From NCBI GenBank assembly GCA_002381695.1, contig DFXM01000020.1:526988-545444 (forward strand): DNA of 18,457 nucleotides. Direction: 5' to 3'. The first letter of the stretch is position 1. Each line of letters begins with the position of its first letter. Under the pieces are notes generated by a model, which did not search any database, was not told where the DNA came from, and was given only the letters and a program-made list of their open reading frames with translations. Shown piece by piece: positions 1 to 7,320 of the stretch. The DNA is from Clostridium sp. UBA4108. Lineage in GTDB: Bacteria; Bacillota; Clostridia; Clostridiales; Clostridiaceae. The position numbers and the translations under genes were made by a program.

Positions 1-15
1 TAAGTAAATCTAAGG

Positions 16-40
16 TTCCTGCAAATGGTATTCACAGGAA
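16..40. repeat. Small inverted repeat at left edge
   Basis: TTCCTG (16-21) pairs with CAGGAA (35-40) around a 13-nt spacer. The sequence around it resembles the reverse complement of the right edge of the window: both have a TTCCTGCA hairpin followed by AATAAT and a GTTCA-like stretch. It is probably part of a dispersed intergenic repeat. No coding function is visible. Confidence 0.4.
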
Positions 41-132
41 TAATATGAAGTTCAATTCCAATAGGTCATAAAATAAAAGCTATTTGTATAATGTTTAATT
101 AATATGAATTATCATTATTACAACATATATAG
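39..132 (+). repeat. Dispersed intergenic repeat, copy A
   Basis: This copy begins AATAATATGAAGTTCAATT and ends with a core of AATATGAATTATC, then ATTATTACAAC and TATATA. The ends match copies at 17054-17132 (+) and 2796-2874 (-), while the middle has diverged. It lies about 160 bp upstream of the gene at 291, in the same orientation. The rest of 1-290 is A/T-rich, and I see no gene or convincing promoter in it. Confidence 0.6.
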
Positions 133-290
133 AAAAAAATAGATTATAATAGCTGAAACTTATAATTTTATTGATGACTTTATTGATAGAAGAACAGATT
201 TTATAGTATCATTGTATAAGATAAACTGGTAATATATCGATTTTAATATAGAAAATTTCATATAACAAAGGAAAAGGTGGATTTATATAT

Positions 291-863
291 ATGAAAGAGA
301 TTATTTTTGTAACAAGTAATAAAGGAAAGATTGCATCAGCTCAGAGGGAATTAAAAAATATAAAGGTTTTAGCTTATAATGCCGAATTAATAGAACCAAG
401 AAGTGATGATATACAAGAGATAGCGAGACAAAAAGTTTTGCAGGCTTATAAAATTGTGAAAACGCCGTGTATAGCCTTGGATAGTGGATTCTTTATAAGT
501 GAATTGAATGGGTTCCCTAGAGCTTATGTTAATCCTATGCTAGACACCATAGGTATAAAAGGAGTACTTAAACTTATGGAAGGTGTGAGAAATAGACATT
601 GTGAATTTAGAACTTGTTTAGCTTATTATGATGGATGCACTATAAAATTTTTTGAAAGTAAATCCATGGGAACAATTTCAGAAGTTATAAAAGGCATAGA
701 TAACGATGAAAAATGGTCAGATCTATGGTATATATTTATTCCAGAAAAATTTACTAAGACATTAGCTGAATTTAGTGAGGAAGATTTTTTACAATATGAT
801 CTTATTAAAGAAGATAGTTGTATGAAAAAATTTGAAGGTTGGTATGAAAATTTACATATATAA
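291..863 (+). CDS. Non-canonical purine NTP pyrophosphatase-like protein (HAM1/RdgB family)
   Basis: The 190-aa protein resembles the house-cleaning enzymes that hydrolyse XTP, ITP or dITP to the monophosphate and pyrophosphate, keeping deaminated purines out of nucleic acids. Visible family motifs are TSNKGK (residues 8-13, phosphate binding), EIARQK (43-48, the metal-binding Glu region), DSGF (64-67, equivalent to the usual D-[ST]-G) and LNGFPRAY (72-79, base-pocket region). The C-terminal half is more divergent than in typical RdgB, and the usual FGYDP segment is replaced by a weakly similar stretch (WYIFIPE, about 146-152), so substrate preference cannot be assumed. AGGTGG lies about 12 nt before the ATG. 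The gene is monocistronic and ends at a bidirectional terminator shared with hcp. Family assignment is good; the exact substrate is an inference. Confidence 0.82.
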   Translation: MKEIIFVTSNKGKIASAQRELKNIKVLAYNAELIEPRSDDIQEIARQKVLQAYKIVKTPCIALDSGFFISELNGFPRAYVNPMLDTIGIKGVLKLMEGVRNRHCEFRTCLAYYDGCTIKFFESKSMGTISEVIKGIDNDEKWSDLWYIFIPEKFTKTLAEFSEEDFLQYDLIKEDSCMKKFEGWYENLHI

Positions 864-933
864 AACTTCTATTGAATTACATTACAAAAAACTTCAAACC
901 ATTGTTGGAACTGTGACATCTTCAAAGCACTTT

Positions 934-973
934 AAAACATCCTTATTAGGTGAAAGCCAATAAGGATGTTTTT
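934..973. terminator. Bidirectional intrinsic terminator between 291-863 and hcp
   Basis: AAAACATCCTTATT (934-947) pairs with AATAAGGATGTTTT, followed by a T-run (959-973); the loop is 11 nt. The stem is perfect. T-rich tracts follow in both directions, which suits the convergent genes on either side. Confidence 0.9.
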
Positions 974-997
974 ATTAAATTACATTATAAATTTAAA

Positions 998-2635
998 TTA
1001 CATATTCATAAACATTTCTATGTCAGAATCTACATTAGTTATTCCACCAATTCCGAAATTATCTATTAATACTTTAGCTACATTTGGAGATAAGAAGGCT
1101 GGTAGAGTTGGTCCTAAGTGGATATTTTTTACTCCAAGGTATAATAATGATAGTAATACTATAACTGCCTTTTGCTCATACCAAGCAATGTTGAAGGTTA
1201 TTGGTAGATCATTAATATCTTCAAGTTCAAATACTTCTTTAAGTTTTAGTGCTATAAGAGCTAGAGAGTAAGAATCGTTACATTGTCCAGCATCTAATAC
1301 TCTTGGAATTCCACCGATATCTCCAAGGTTTAATTTGTTATATCTATATTTAGCACATCCAGCAGTTAAAATAACTGTATCCTTTGAAAGTTTTTCAGCA
1401 AACTCTGTGTAGTATTCTCTGGATTTAGCTCTTCCATCACAGCCTGCCATTACAAAGAATTTTTTAATAGCTCCAGATTTTACAGCGTCAACTACTTTAT
1501 CAGCAAGTGCTAATACTTGATTGTGAGCAAATCCACCAACTATTTCTCCATTTTCAATTTCTGTTGGAGATGCACATTTTTTAGCTTGTTCAATAATTGC
1601 TGAGAAATCTTTTTCCTCACCATGACCTTCTATATGTGTACAGCCAACATATCCAGCAGCTCCAGTAGTATACATTCTATCTTTATAAGAATCCTTTGGA
1701 GGAACAATACAGTTAGTTGTCATTAAGATTGGTCCATTAAAGCTTTCAAACTCTTCTTTTTGTTTCCACCAAGCATTTCCATAGTTACCTGCAAAGTGAG
1801 AGTATTTCTTAAATGCAGGGTAGTAGTGAGCTGGAAGCATTTCAGAGTGAGTATAAACATCGATTCCAGTTCCTTCAGTTTGCTTTAATAATACCTCTAG
1901 GTCTTTTAAATCATGACCAGAAATTAGTATTCCAGGATTATTTCTAACACCTATAAATACTTTAGTAATTTCAGGGTTTCCGTAAGTTTCAGTATTAGCT
2001 TTATCAAGTAGTGCCATACCATTTACACCAAATTTACCAGTTTCTAAAGTCAAGCTAATTAAATCATCTATAGAAGCTGAGTTATCTAGAGTTTTAGCAA
2101 GAGCTTTTTGCATAAAGGCATTGACTTCCTCATCATCATAACCAAGTTCATTAGCATGCTTTAAGTAAGCTGACATACCTTTTACACCGTAGATAATAAG
2201 CTCTCTTAAACTTCTTATATCTTCATTCTCAGTAGCTAATACTCCAACAGTTGTTGATTTTGCATCAAGTTCTTCTTTTGTAGAACCAGTCCATAATGCG
2301 CAGCTAGATAAACCATCTTTATTAGCTAACTTAGCTAGTAGTTCATTTTTAACTTCTAAAGTTCTCATAACTCTAGCATAGAAGATTTCGTCATCAAAGT
2401 TAGCATTTGTTATAGTAGTGAAGAGGTTTAATGTAATCATATTATTTACTTCAGCAGATATTGTATTTCCTTCAGCTCTAAGTCTTGTAGTAATTTCACT
2501 TAATCCTTTAGTCACATATATTAATAAGTCTTGCATTCTTGCTAGGTCTGAAGTCTTACCACAAACCCCTCTCACAGTACAGCCTGAACATCCAGCAGTT
2601 TCTTGGCATTGGTAACAAAACATTTTATTTTCCAT
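998..2635 (-). CDS. hcp: Hybrid-cluster protein / hydroxylamine reductase (class I)
   Basis: The 545-aa cytoplasmic Fe-S protein is full length for class I Hcp. In this family the protein reduces hydroxylamine in vitro and is linked to NO detoxification and nitrosative stress; the in vivo activity is thought to be NO reductase or S-nitrosylation related. The N-terminal cubane motif is C7-x2-C10-x8-C19-x5-C25, the anaerobe-type spacing, with one extra Cys16. All seven hybrid-cluster ligands known from Desulfovibrio Hcp can be placed: H241, E265, C309, C399 (the persulfide cysteine), C427, C452 and E487. The start is supported by an AAGGAGGA site just upstream. No NADH-dependent partner reductase (hcr) is adjacent, so the electron donor must be encoded elsewhere. 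The upstream region carries an HcpR-type palindrome and repeat copy C. Confidence 0.97.
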   Translation of the reverse strand: MENKMFCYQCQETAGCSGCTVRGVCGKTSDLARMQDLLIYVTKGLSEITTRLRAEGNTISAEVNNMITLNLFTTITNANFDDEIFYARVMRTLEVKNELLAKLANKDGLSSCALWTGSTKEELDAKSTTVGVLATENEDIRSLRELIIYGVKGMSAYLKHANELGYDDEEVNAFMQKALAKTLDNSASIDDLISLTLETGKFGVNGMALLDKANTETYGNPEITKVFIGVRNNPGILISGHDLKDLEVLLKQTEGTGIDVYTHSEMLPAHYYPAFKKYSHFAGNYGNAWWKQKEEFESFNGPILMTTNCIVPPKDSYKDRMYTTGAAGYVGCTHIEGHGEEKDFSAIIEQAKKCASPTEIENGEIVGGFAHNQVLALADKVVDAVKSGAIKKFFVMAGCDGRAKSREYYTEFAEKLSKDTVILTAGCAKYRYNKLNLGDIGGIPRVLDAGQCNDSYSLALIALKLKEVFELEDINDLPITFNIAWYEQKAVIVLLSLLYLGVKNIHLGPTLPAFLSPNVAKVLIDNFGIGGITNVDSDIEMFMNM

Positions 2636-2690
2636 TAAATAGTCCTCCTTATATTTTAACTAAAATTTTCATCATCTTGTCCATGGGTTA

Positions 2691-2732
2691 ATTATATAAG
2701 GCTATTAACATTAAGTAGGTAACTGGTGTTAC
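2691..2732 (-). promoter_or_regulatory. hcp promoter with HcpR-type operator at about -41.5
   Basis: The operator is a perfect 5-4-5 palindrome, GTAACTGGTGTTAC (2719-2732 on the + strand). On the minus strand a TATAAT -10 box lies at 2696-2691, with no recognisable -35 at the proper distance (CCTACT). With a start 7 nt after the -10, the palindrome centre falls near -41.5, the class II position for a CRP/FNR-family activator. GTAAC-N4-GTTAC is the motif I recall being described for clostridial HcpR. The regulator itself is not in this window. Confidence 0.7.
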
Positions 2733-2781
2733 GAAAAAGTAATTATTTTTATAAATATATGGATTTCAATAGTGAAACTTA

Positions 2782-2813
2782 TTAATTGCAACTTATATAT
2801 AAGTTGCAATTAA
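2782..2813. repeat. Perfect 32-bp palindrome upstream of hcp
   Basis: The half TTAATTGCAACTTATA is followed by its exact reverse complement with no spacer. It overlaps the hcp-proximal end of repeat copy C, as though the end of that repeat had been duplicated in inverted orientation. It could form a cruciform or RNA hairpin, or be an operator. No T-run follows on either side, so it is not a typical terminator. Confidence 0.75.
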
Positions 2814-2874
2814 GATAATTCATATTACAAGTATGTTTAATAAACTGTTGAAATTGAGCTTCATATTATTACAA
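2796..2874 (-). repeat. Dispersed intergenic repeat, copy C
   Basis: Read on the minus strand it begins TTGTAATAATATGAAGCTC and continues AATTTCAAC, TTTATTAA, then AATATGAATTATCTTAAT and GCAACTTATATA. It aligns along its whole length with 17054-17132 (+) with few substitutions. It lies about 160 bp upstream of hcp in the same orientation and separates hcp from the MFS gene. Confidence 0.75.
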
Positions 2875-2896
2875 CTTATATAATAAAACAAATCTT

Positions 2897-4141
2897 TTAG
2901 TCAGTAACGAATTCATTAGTAGAGGAAGTTTTCTCATCTATTCTATATAGTTTATACATTGACACAGAGCCTATTAAAGCTAGGAATGCAATAAAAATCC
3001 AAAGCGATCTAATATCAAAGTATTTTATATAGCCACCAGCAATCATAGGTCCTATGATAAAACCTAATTTTCTTATAATAGGAAAGATAGAGTTAAACCT
3101 ACCCCTGTGAGATATGGGGGTATGACTAGCTATATACACACTAGTATTAGTTGAGACTAGTATTTCTCCCAAAGTCCAAATTATGGTTGAAATAATGAAT
3201 AAAAAATAGTGATTTATTGAGAACATCATTCCAAACCCTAAGGTATATAGCATACCACCTATAGATATGCAGAGAGAAGGTTTTATATTCTTGATTATAG
3301 AATTTAAAAACATAGGCAAAATGCTACACAGAACAGCATTTACAGTCATAAGACTTGCAAATATAGTAGCGGAATTATCCACAAATAAATCTCCGATTTG
3401 TAGAGAAAGGCCAAAATTAAATTGTGAGAAAACTATAAAATATATAACTATAATAAGTGAGAATACAATTAATGTAGGTCTTTTTAATAATGCAGTTAAA
3501 AGACTTCCACTTTCACCTTCCTCCAAGGATTTTTTACTTTTAGAATTAATACTCTTAGTGACATGAAGGGTTTCTGGAACTAAAAATCCTACCAAAATTA
3601 CTGAAATTAAAGTTGTAACAGCATCACCTAAAAATAGTAAGGATAAATAATTGGTATATAGAAATGCAGCTAGAAGAGGTCCTACTGCAAAGCCAATATT
3701 TATAGCCATATATTCAAGAGAAAAGGCAGTTTTTCGCTCATCACCAGAGGTTAAATCTGTAATAATAGTGCTATAAACAGGCAGAGAGATTCCACTGACA
3801 AAACTAGAAACTGTAATTAGGATGGTGATTAAGATAGGACTTTCTATAAATGCACAAATTCCAATGGATATAGCTGATATAGTCCTAAATGAAGTAAAAA
3901 TTACCTTTCTACCTATTTTATCAATTAATTTTCCACCAATTAATGAGCCTAGTAATCCGAACACACTATTAATAGCAACTACAACTCCAACTGTAGCAAC
4001 ACTAATTCCTACCTTATAAGTTAAAAACATAGTTAAAAAAGGAGCTACGAAATTTCCCATATTATTTATGATAGAAGCAAAAAATAATATGTATACTGGA
4101 ATAGGCAGCTTTTTATAAGGGCTTAGAAATTTATTTATCAT
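2897..4141 (-). CDS. MFS transporter, probable drug/solute efflux
   Basis: The 414-aa protein has about 12 hydrophobic segments in two halves, the usual size for a 12-TM major facilitator. The family signature between TM2 and TM3 is visible as GGKLIDKIGRK (residues 69-79). A second conserved glycine/proline-rich stretch occurs near residues 360-370 (RKLGFIIGPMIAGG). The charged tail is short. No substrate-specific motif is recognised; the overall look is that of proton-driven efflux pumps such as MdtG or tetracycline-type carriers. The ribosome site GGAGGA lies about 8 nt before the ATG. The gene is divergent from the XRE/TPR regulator at 4338, which suggests but does not prove regulation by it. 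Confidence 0.88.
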   Translation of the reverse strand: MINKFLSPYKKLPIPVYILFFASIINNMGNFVAPFLTMFLTYKVGISVATVGVVVAINSVFGLLGSLIGGKLIDKIGRKVIFTSFRTISAISIGICAFIESPILITILITVSSFVSGISLPVYSTIITDLTSGDERKTAFSLEYMAINIGFAVGPLLAAFLYTNYLSLLFLGDAVTTLISVILVGFLVPETLHVTKSINSKSKKSLEEGESGSLLTALLKRPTLIVFSLIIVIYFIVFSQFNFGLSLQIGDLFVDNSATIFASLMTVNAVLCSILPMFLNSIIKNIKPSLCISIGGMLYTLGFGMMFSINHYFLFIISTIIWTLGEILVSTNTSVYIASHTPISHRGRFNSIFPIIRKLGFIIGPMIAGGYIKYFDIRSLWIFIAFLALIGSVSMYKLYRIDEKTSSTNEFVTD

Positions 4142-4188
4142 GAACTCATCCTCCTAAGTAAAAATAATGTATATATAAATTCTAAGAC

Positions 4189-4219
4189 ATTATATCCATA
4201 TATTCAAATGTTTTACATT
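4189..4219 (-). promoter_or_regulatory. MFS promoter with dyad over the -35 region
   Basis: On the minus strand a TATAAT box lies at 4194-4189. The -35 position (about 4217-4212, TGTAAA) is non-consensus and falls inside the perfect dyad AATGT-TTT-ACATT (4207-4219, + strand). A regulator bound there would directly affect promoter recognition. Confidence 0.5.
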
Positions 4220-4269
4220 GAAAAATAATGTGTTAATATTAGATATAACATACATAATTAATATATAAA

Positions 4270-4297
4270 TTGACTAATTATAGTTAATTTATATATT
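4270..4297 (+). promoter_or_regulatory. Promoter of the XRE/TPR regulator
   Basis: TTGACT (4270-4275) and TATATT (4292-4297) are separated by 16 bp. The -35 box is part of an imperfect dyad, TTGACTA-ATTA-TAGTTAA (4270-4287), which could be an autoregulatory site. The ATG is at 4338, with GGAGG about 8 nt ahead of it. Confidence 0.55.
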
Positions 4298-4337
4298 AAA
4301 ATGCTAAATAAAATCATTTTGACACGGAGGAATTTAG

Positions 4338-5603
4338 ATGAGAGGATCTTGTATAGTCTTTGGAAGAGAAATGGAATACGATTTTGTATCTTCGTGGATG
4401 AGATATAGAAGAATAAAAAATAAAATAAGTCAAGAATCACTTTCCTATGGAATATGCTCAACCAGTCATTTATGTTATTTTGAAAATGGAAAAAGGAAAT
4501 TGAGAGAAGATATAATTGAAGCATTGCTAAAGAAATTAGGTGTGAAAAATTTAGAAGAGCTTAATGATTTAGGAATCATAAGACTGCAATTTTATAATAT
4601 GATAAATGAGATTGAAGCTTTGAATTTTAAGGGTGCAACGGATATTTATAATGAGCTTAAAAGCCGTGAGAGTTTTTTGGAAACTTCCTTATATAGTATG
4701 GAATTTGAGATATATAAATTAACATATGTATTTTTCGTTGAAGATGCAAGCTATTTGGAACTAAAGGAAGATATAAAAGCTTTAGATAGAATATATGATT
4801 GTTTAAATGAAGATTTAAAATATATTTATCTAGTTACTACCGGAAAATGCATATATAAACATTTAAATTATGATGAAGGAATTAAGAGATTAGAAAAAGC
4901 TCAAAAAATAAAGGATACACCATGGGTTAATTATTTTCTAGGTTTTGCTTTCTGTTTCAATAGAGCCCCCCTTAAAGGAACCTATTACTTTGAAGATGCT
5001 TTAAAGAGTTACGAGAATAATGGAAAATATATTAATGCTATATGGTGTCATAACTATCTAGGGATTTGTTATTGTAACTTAGAAATCTATGATCGCGCAG
5101 AAGCCCATTATAAGGCCGCTTTAAACGGTGCTAATTATTTTAAGGTTGATAAAATTTTACAAACTGTATACATAAATTTATCTGATTTATATCTATGTAA
5201 ACATAATTATGAGGAGGGTATATTGTGGTCTGAAAAGGCAATGAACTCAGGAGAAGCAATGAATTCAAAAGACAATACATTGATATCAGCATCAAATTAC
5301 GTTGAAGGTTGTGCAGCATTAGGAAAATTGGAAGAGGTTAAAGTGATTTTTAGAAAATATCTAACGGAAGAAAACAGAGATTCAAAGTACTATAATTTAT
5401 TGTACTTTAATTACCTTTCTATATTTCATTTTAAAGAAGAATTATTTTACTACGAAATAACAGAGAAAGTATTGCCTTATTACGAGAATATTAGCTATAT
5501 AGATATCGGAAATCATATAAAAGTTAGACTAATAGAGCACTTAGAAAGCAAAAGAAGATATAAAGAAGCCAATAAGCTTTACAAAGAATTATTAAAAATA
5601 TAG
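4338..5603 (+). CDS. XRE-type helix-turn-helix regulator with TPR repeats
   Basis: The 421-aa cytoplasmic protein has an N-terminal Cro/CI-type DNA-binding domain (about residues 16-70, including ISQESLSYGICSTSHLCYFE) followed by about 330 residues of helical tetratricopeptide-like repeats. The clearest repeat is around residues 230-275, where YLGICYCNLEIYDRAEAHYK fits the TPR consensus. The layout is that of RRNPP-type and clostridial XRE/TPR regulators, in which the TPR domain binds a small peptide or protein. No secreted propeptide gene is found immediately downstream, so the ligand is unknown. The ATG at 4338 is chosen for its GGAGG site; a start at 4371 would also keep the whole HTH but has a weaker site. 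It is divergent from the MFS gene. Confidence 0.85.
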   Translation: MRGSCIVFGREMEYDFVSSWMRYRRIKNKISQESLSYGICSTSHLCYFENGKRKLREDIIEALLKKLGVKNLEELNDLGIIRLQFYNMINEIEALNFKGATDIYNELKSRESFLETSLYSMEFEIYKLTYVFFVEDASYLELKEDIKALDRIYDCLNEDLKYIYLVTTGKCIYKHLNYDEGIKRLEKAQKIKDTPWVNYFLGFAFCFNRAPLKGTYYFEDALKSYENNGKYINAIWCHNYLGICYCNLEIYDRAEAHYKAALNGANYFKVDKILQTVYINLSDLYLCKHNYEEGILWSEKAMNSGEAMNSKDNTLISASNYVEGCAALGKLEEVKVIFRKYLTEENRDSKYYNLLYFNYLSIFHFKEELFYYEITEKVLPYYENISYIDIGNHIKVRLIEHLESKRRYKEANKLYKELLKI

Positions 5604-5642
5604 CTCAATAGTAAAATATAATATTAATTTTATAAATTTCTA

Positions 5643-5673
5643 TTGACCTTAGTCCAGGGCTAAAGTTTAAACT
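5643..5673 (+). promoter_or_regulatory. MerR-type promoter/operator with 19-bp spacer
   Basis: The -35 box TTGACC (5643-5648) and the -10 box TAAACT (5668-5673) are separated by 19 bp, the overlong spacer typical of promoters controlled by MerR proteins. A dyad fills the spacer: ACCTTAGTCC (5646-5655), a central A, then GGGCTAAAGT (5657-5666), with 8 of 10 positions symmetric. The next gene encodes a MerR protein, so autoregulation by DNA underwinding is strongly suggested. Confidence 0.85.
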
Positions 5674-5709
5674 AAAGGTAGAAATTAATTAAGGAGATGG
5701 GTAAGGCAT

Positions 5710-6777
5710 ATGTATACTATTAATGAAGTAGCTGAAATATTTAATATTACTACTAATAAAATTAGATTCTATGAGAAGAAAAAATTAATTCTACCTAGAA
5801 GAAATAAAGATAATGAATATAGGACTTTTACAAATGAAGATATAATACGACTTCAAGCCGTACTGTTATATAGAGACTTAGGATTATCTATTGAGCATAT
5901 TGAGGAAATTCTAAATAAGGATAGTAAAGAAACATTACTGGATAATATCCATAAGCAATGGCAAGTTATAAATGATGAAATTCATAGAGCTGCGGATATT
6001 AGAAATACTTTAGAAAATATTATGGATAGGATTTATGAGAATGCTTCAGATGACTATATGGAAGAGGTATTGAGCTTGATTAAAGCTAATAATAAGCAAA
6101 TATTAATGAAAAATCAATGGAAAGATAGATGGAATTTTAATAGTTGGGCAGATACTTATGATATTTCGGTAAAAGGTGTAGGTGGAAGTATCAAAATTTA
6201 TGAAAATTATGACTATATATTAAATACAGTTCATAGTTTGGCGAAAGAAAATATTCCAAAGGAGGCTCATATATTAGAAATAGGGGTCGGAACAGGAAAC
6301 TTAGCCAATAGATTCTTTTATGAAGGAGATAAAGTTATAGGTGTGGATCAATCTAGAGAGATGCTCAGAGTAGCTAAAGAAAAAAATCCTAAATTAAAAG
6401 TAAGAATAGGAGAATTTTTAAAACTACCCTTTGATAATGATATGTTTGATGTAATTGTTTCTACCTATGCCTTTCATCATTTGAAGGAAGAGGAAAAAAT
6501 AATAGCCATTAAAGAAATGATGAGAGTTTTAAAGGAAAATGGGAAAATAGTAATTGGAGATATGATGTTCTTAAATGAAGAAGATAAGAAATGTATAATG
6601 GAAACTCTAACTAAGGATGAAAAAGAAGAAGTAGAAGATGAATATTATTCTAATATAGAAATATTAAGAAAGGAATTTAAGCAATATAAAATGGAGTTAA
6701 AATACAGAAAAATCGATAGGTTTAACTATGCAGTTACTATAGAAAGCTATAAGGGAACTCTACAAAAAAGTAATTAA
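5710..6777 (+). CDS. MerR regulator fused to SAM-dependent methyltransferase
   Basis: The 355-aa protein has two parts. Residues 1-70 form a MerR winged HTH (YTINEVAEIFNITTNKIRFY, then a wing with NEYRTF), and 75-130 the helical linker. Residues 135-290 form a class I methyltransferase with SAM motif I LEIGVGTGNLA (189-199), an acidic residue ending beta-2 (D213 in GVDQS), and a motif IV/post-I region with DVIVSTYAFHHL. In MerR proteins the C-terminal domain normally binds the inducer, so here the methyltransferase may act as sensor and enzyme, for example modifying a toxic compound that also induces it. The substrate is unknown. It has its own MerR-type promoter. AAGGAG lies 13 nt before the ATG, a long spacing, with AAGG closer. 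It is followed by the short-peptide region. Confidence 0.88.
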   Translation: MYTINEVAEIFNITTNKIRFYEKKKLILPRRNKDNEYRTFTNEDIIRLQAVLLYRDLGLSIEHIEEILNKDSKETLLDNIHKQWQVINDEIHRAADIRNTLENIMDRIYENASDDYMEEVLSLIKANNKQILMKNQWKDRWNFNSWADTYDISVKGVGGSIKIYENYDYILNTVHSLAKENIPKEAHILEIGVGTGNLANRFFYEGDKVIGVDQSREMLRVAKEKNPKLKVRIGEFLKLPFDNDMFDVIVSTYAFHHLKEEEKIIAIKEMMRVLKENGKIVIGDMMFLNEEDKKCIMETLTKDEKEEVEDEYYSNIEILRKEFKQYKMELKYRKIDRFNYAVTIESYKGTLQKSN

Positions 6778-6809
6778 AAGCAAAAAAGTAATTAAATAGA
6801 AAAAATGTG

Positions 6810-6838
6810 TTGACATATATGTTAAAAAATGCTAAGAT
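6810..6838 (+). promoter_or_regulatory. Strong sigma-A promoter for the short-peptide region
   Basis: TTGACA (6810-6815, perfect -35) and TAAGAT (6833-6838) are separated by 17 bp. It is followed by an exceptionally good ribosome site (AAAAGGAGGT, 6861-6870) ahead of a 23-codon reading frame. Confidence 0.8.
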
Positions 6839-6879
6839 GAGTTTGTTGAAAAAAATAATTAAAAGGAGGTCGTTGGTAA

Positions 6880-6951
6880 ATGAAAAACTTAAGAACTGTA
6901 AATAGAGCTAAATTTAATAATATTGAAAGCGGCCTTAGTGGAAGATTTTAA
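6880..6951 (+). CDS. Short peptide gene P1 (23 aa), unknown function
   Basis: The frame starts ATG (6880) 9 nt after AAAAGGAGGT and encodes a 23-residue basic peptide starting MKNLRTVNRAKF and ending SGLSGRF. It has no hydrophobic signal sequence and no Cys. A consensus promoter precedes it and a strong terminator begins 20 nt after its stop. That arrangement suits either a bona fide small protein or a translated leader controlling the downstream terminators and the P2/P3 genes. I do not recognise a family. Confidence 0.6.
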   Translation: MKNLRTVNRAKFNNIESGLSGRF

Positions 6952-6971
6952 AGTACTTATTTTGATATTTT

Positions 6972-7005
6972 AAGTCACAGGGTTGTTTAGACTCTGTGAC
7001 TTTTT
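6972..7005 (+). terminator. Intrinsic terminator after P1
   Basis: AAGTCACAGGG (6972-6982) pairs with the 11-nt arm ending CTGTGACTT (to 7002), with one G-U pair, a 9-nt loop and a following T-run. It lies between P1 and P2, so P2/P3 expression would need readthrough or a separate promoter. Confidence 0.88.
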
Positions 7006-7032
7006 ATATTTATTCTATATCATAGAAATAGG

Positions 7033-7086
7033 AAGTCATGGAATATCTTTGAGCTTTTTAGCCAAAGAATATCTATGACTTTTTTT
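7033..7086 (+). terminator. Second terminator in tandem
   Basis: AAGTCATGGA...CTTTGAGC pairs imperfectly with GCCAAAG...TCTATGACTT, followed by TTTTTTT. The outer stem AAGTCAT/ATGACTT resembles the outer stem of the preceding terminator (AAGTCAC/GTGACTT). The two tandem hairpins within 120 nt might be duplicates or an attenuator. Confidence 0.75.
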
Positions 7087-7124
7087 ATTTCAATATTCAG
7101 AGAATTTTAGAAGGAGGTGAGAAT

Positions 7125-7262
7125 ATGAGAAATATAATAAGTAAATTAATAAATATGAGCAAAAGCAATGAAGAAAGTTACGTTGATTTAGAAAGTAGCA
7201 AAAAAATTACAGAACAAAATATAAGCCTATGGATTAATAATATTATTACCTTTAAACAATAG
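7125..7262 (+). CDS. Short peptide gene P2 (45 aa), paralogue of P3
   Basis: The ATG at 7125 follows an excellent site, AAGGAGGTGA (7111-7120). The 45-aa product begins MRNIISKLINMS and ends with NISLWINNIITFKQ. The N-terminal ten or so residues could form a basic amphipathic helix, and the C-terminus is hydrophobic around a Trp. It has no Cys and no cleavable signal. Both ends align with P3 at 7321, while the middle differs in length and sequence; such conservation supports genuine coding. No function is recognised. It could be a membrane-active peptide, a signalling precursor or a small regulator, and I cannot decide between them. Confidence 0.7.
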   Translation: MRNIISKLINMSKSNEESYVDLESSKKITEQNISLWINNIITFKQ

Positions 7263-7320
7263 TAGGGTATGATGTTAGAAATCATTTAATTAAGAATAAA
7301 AAAGTGAGGAGAGAAAAACT

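Noticed and set aside
5643..5673. Simple sigma-A promoter without regulator
   Set aside because: The 19-bp spacer is too long for good constitutive use, and it contains a dyad. MerR-type control fits better.
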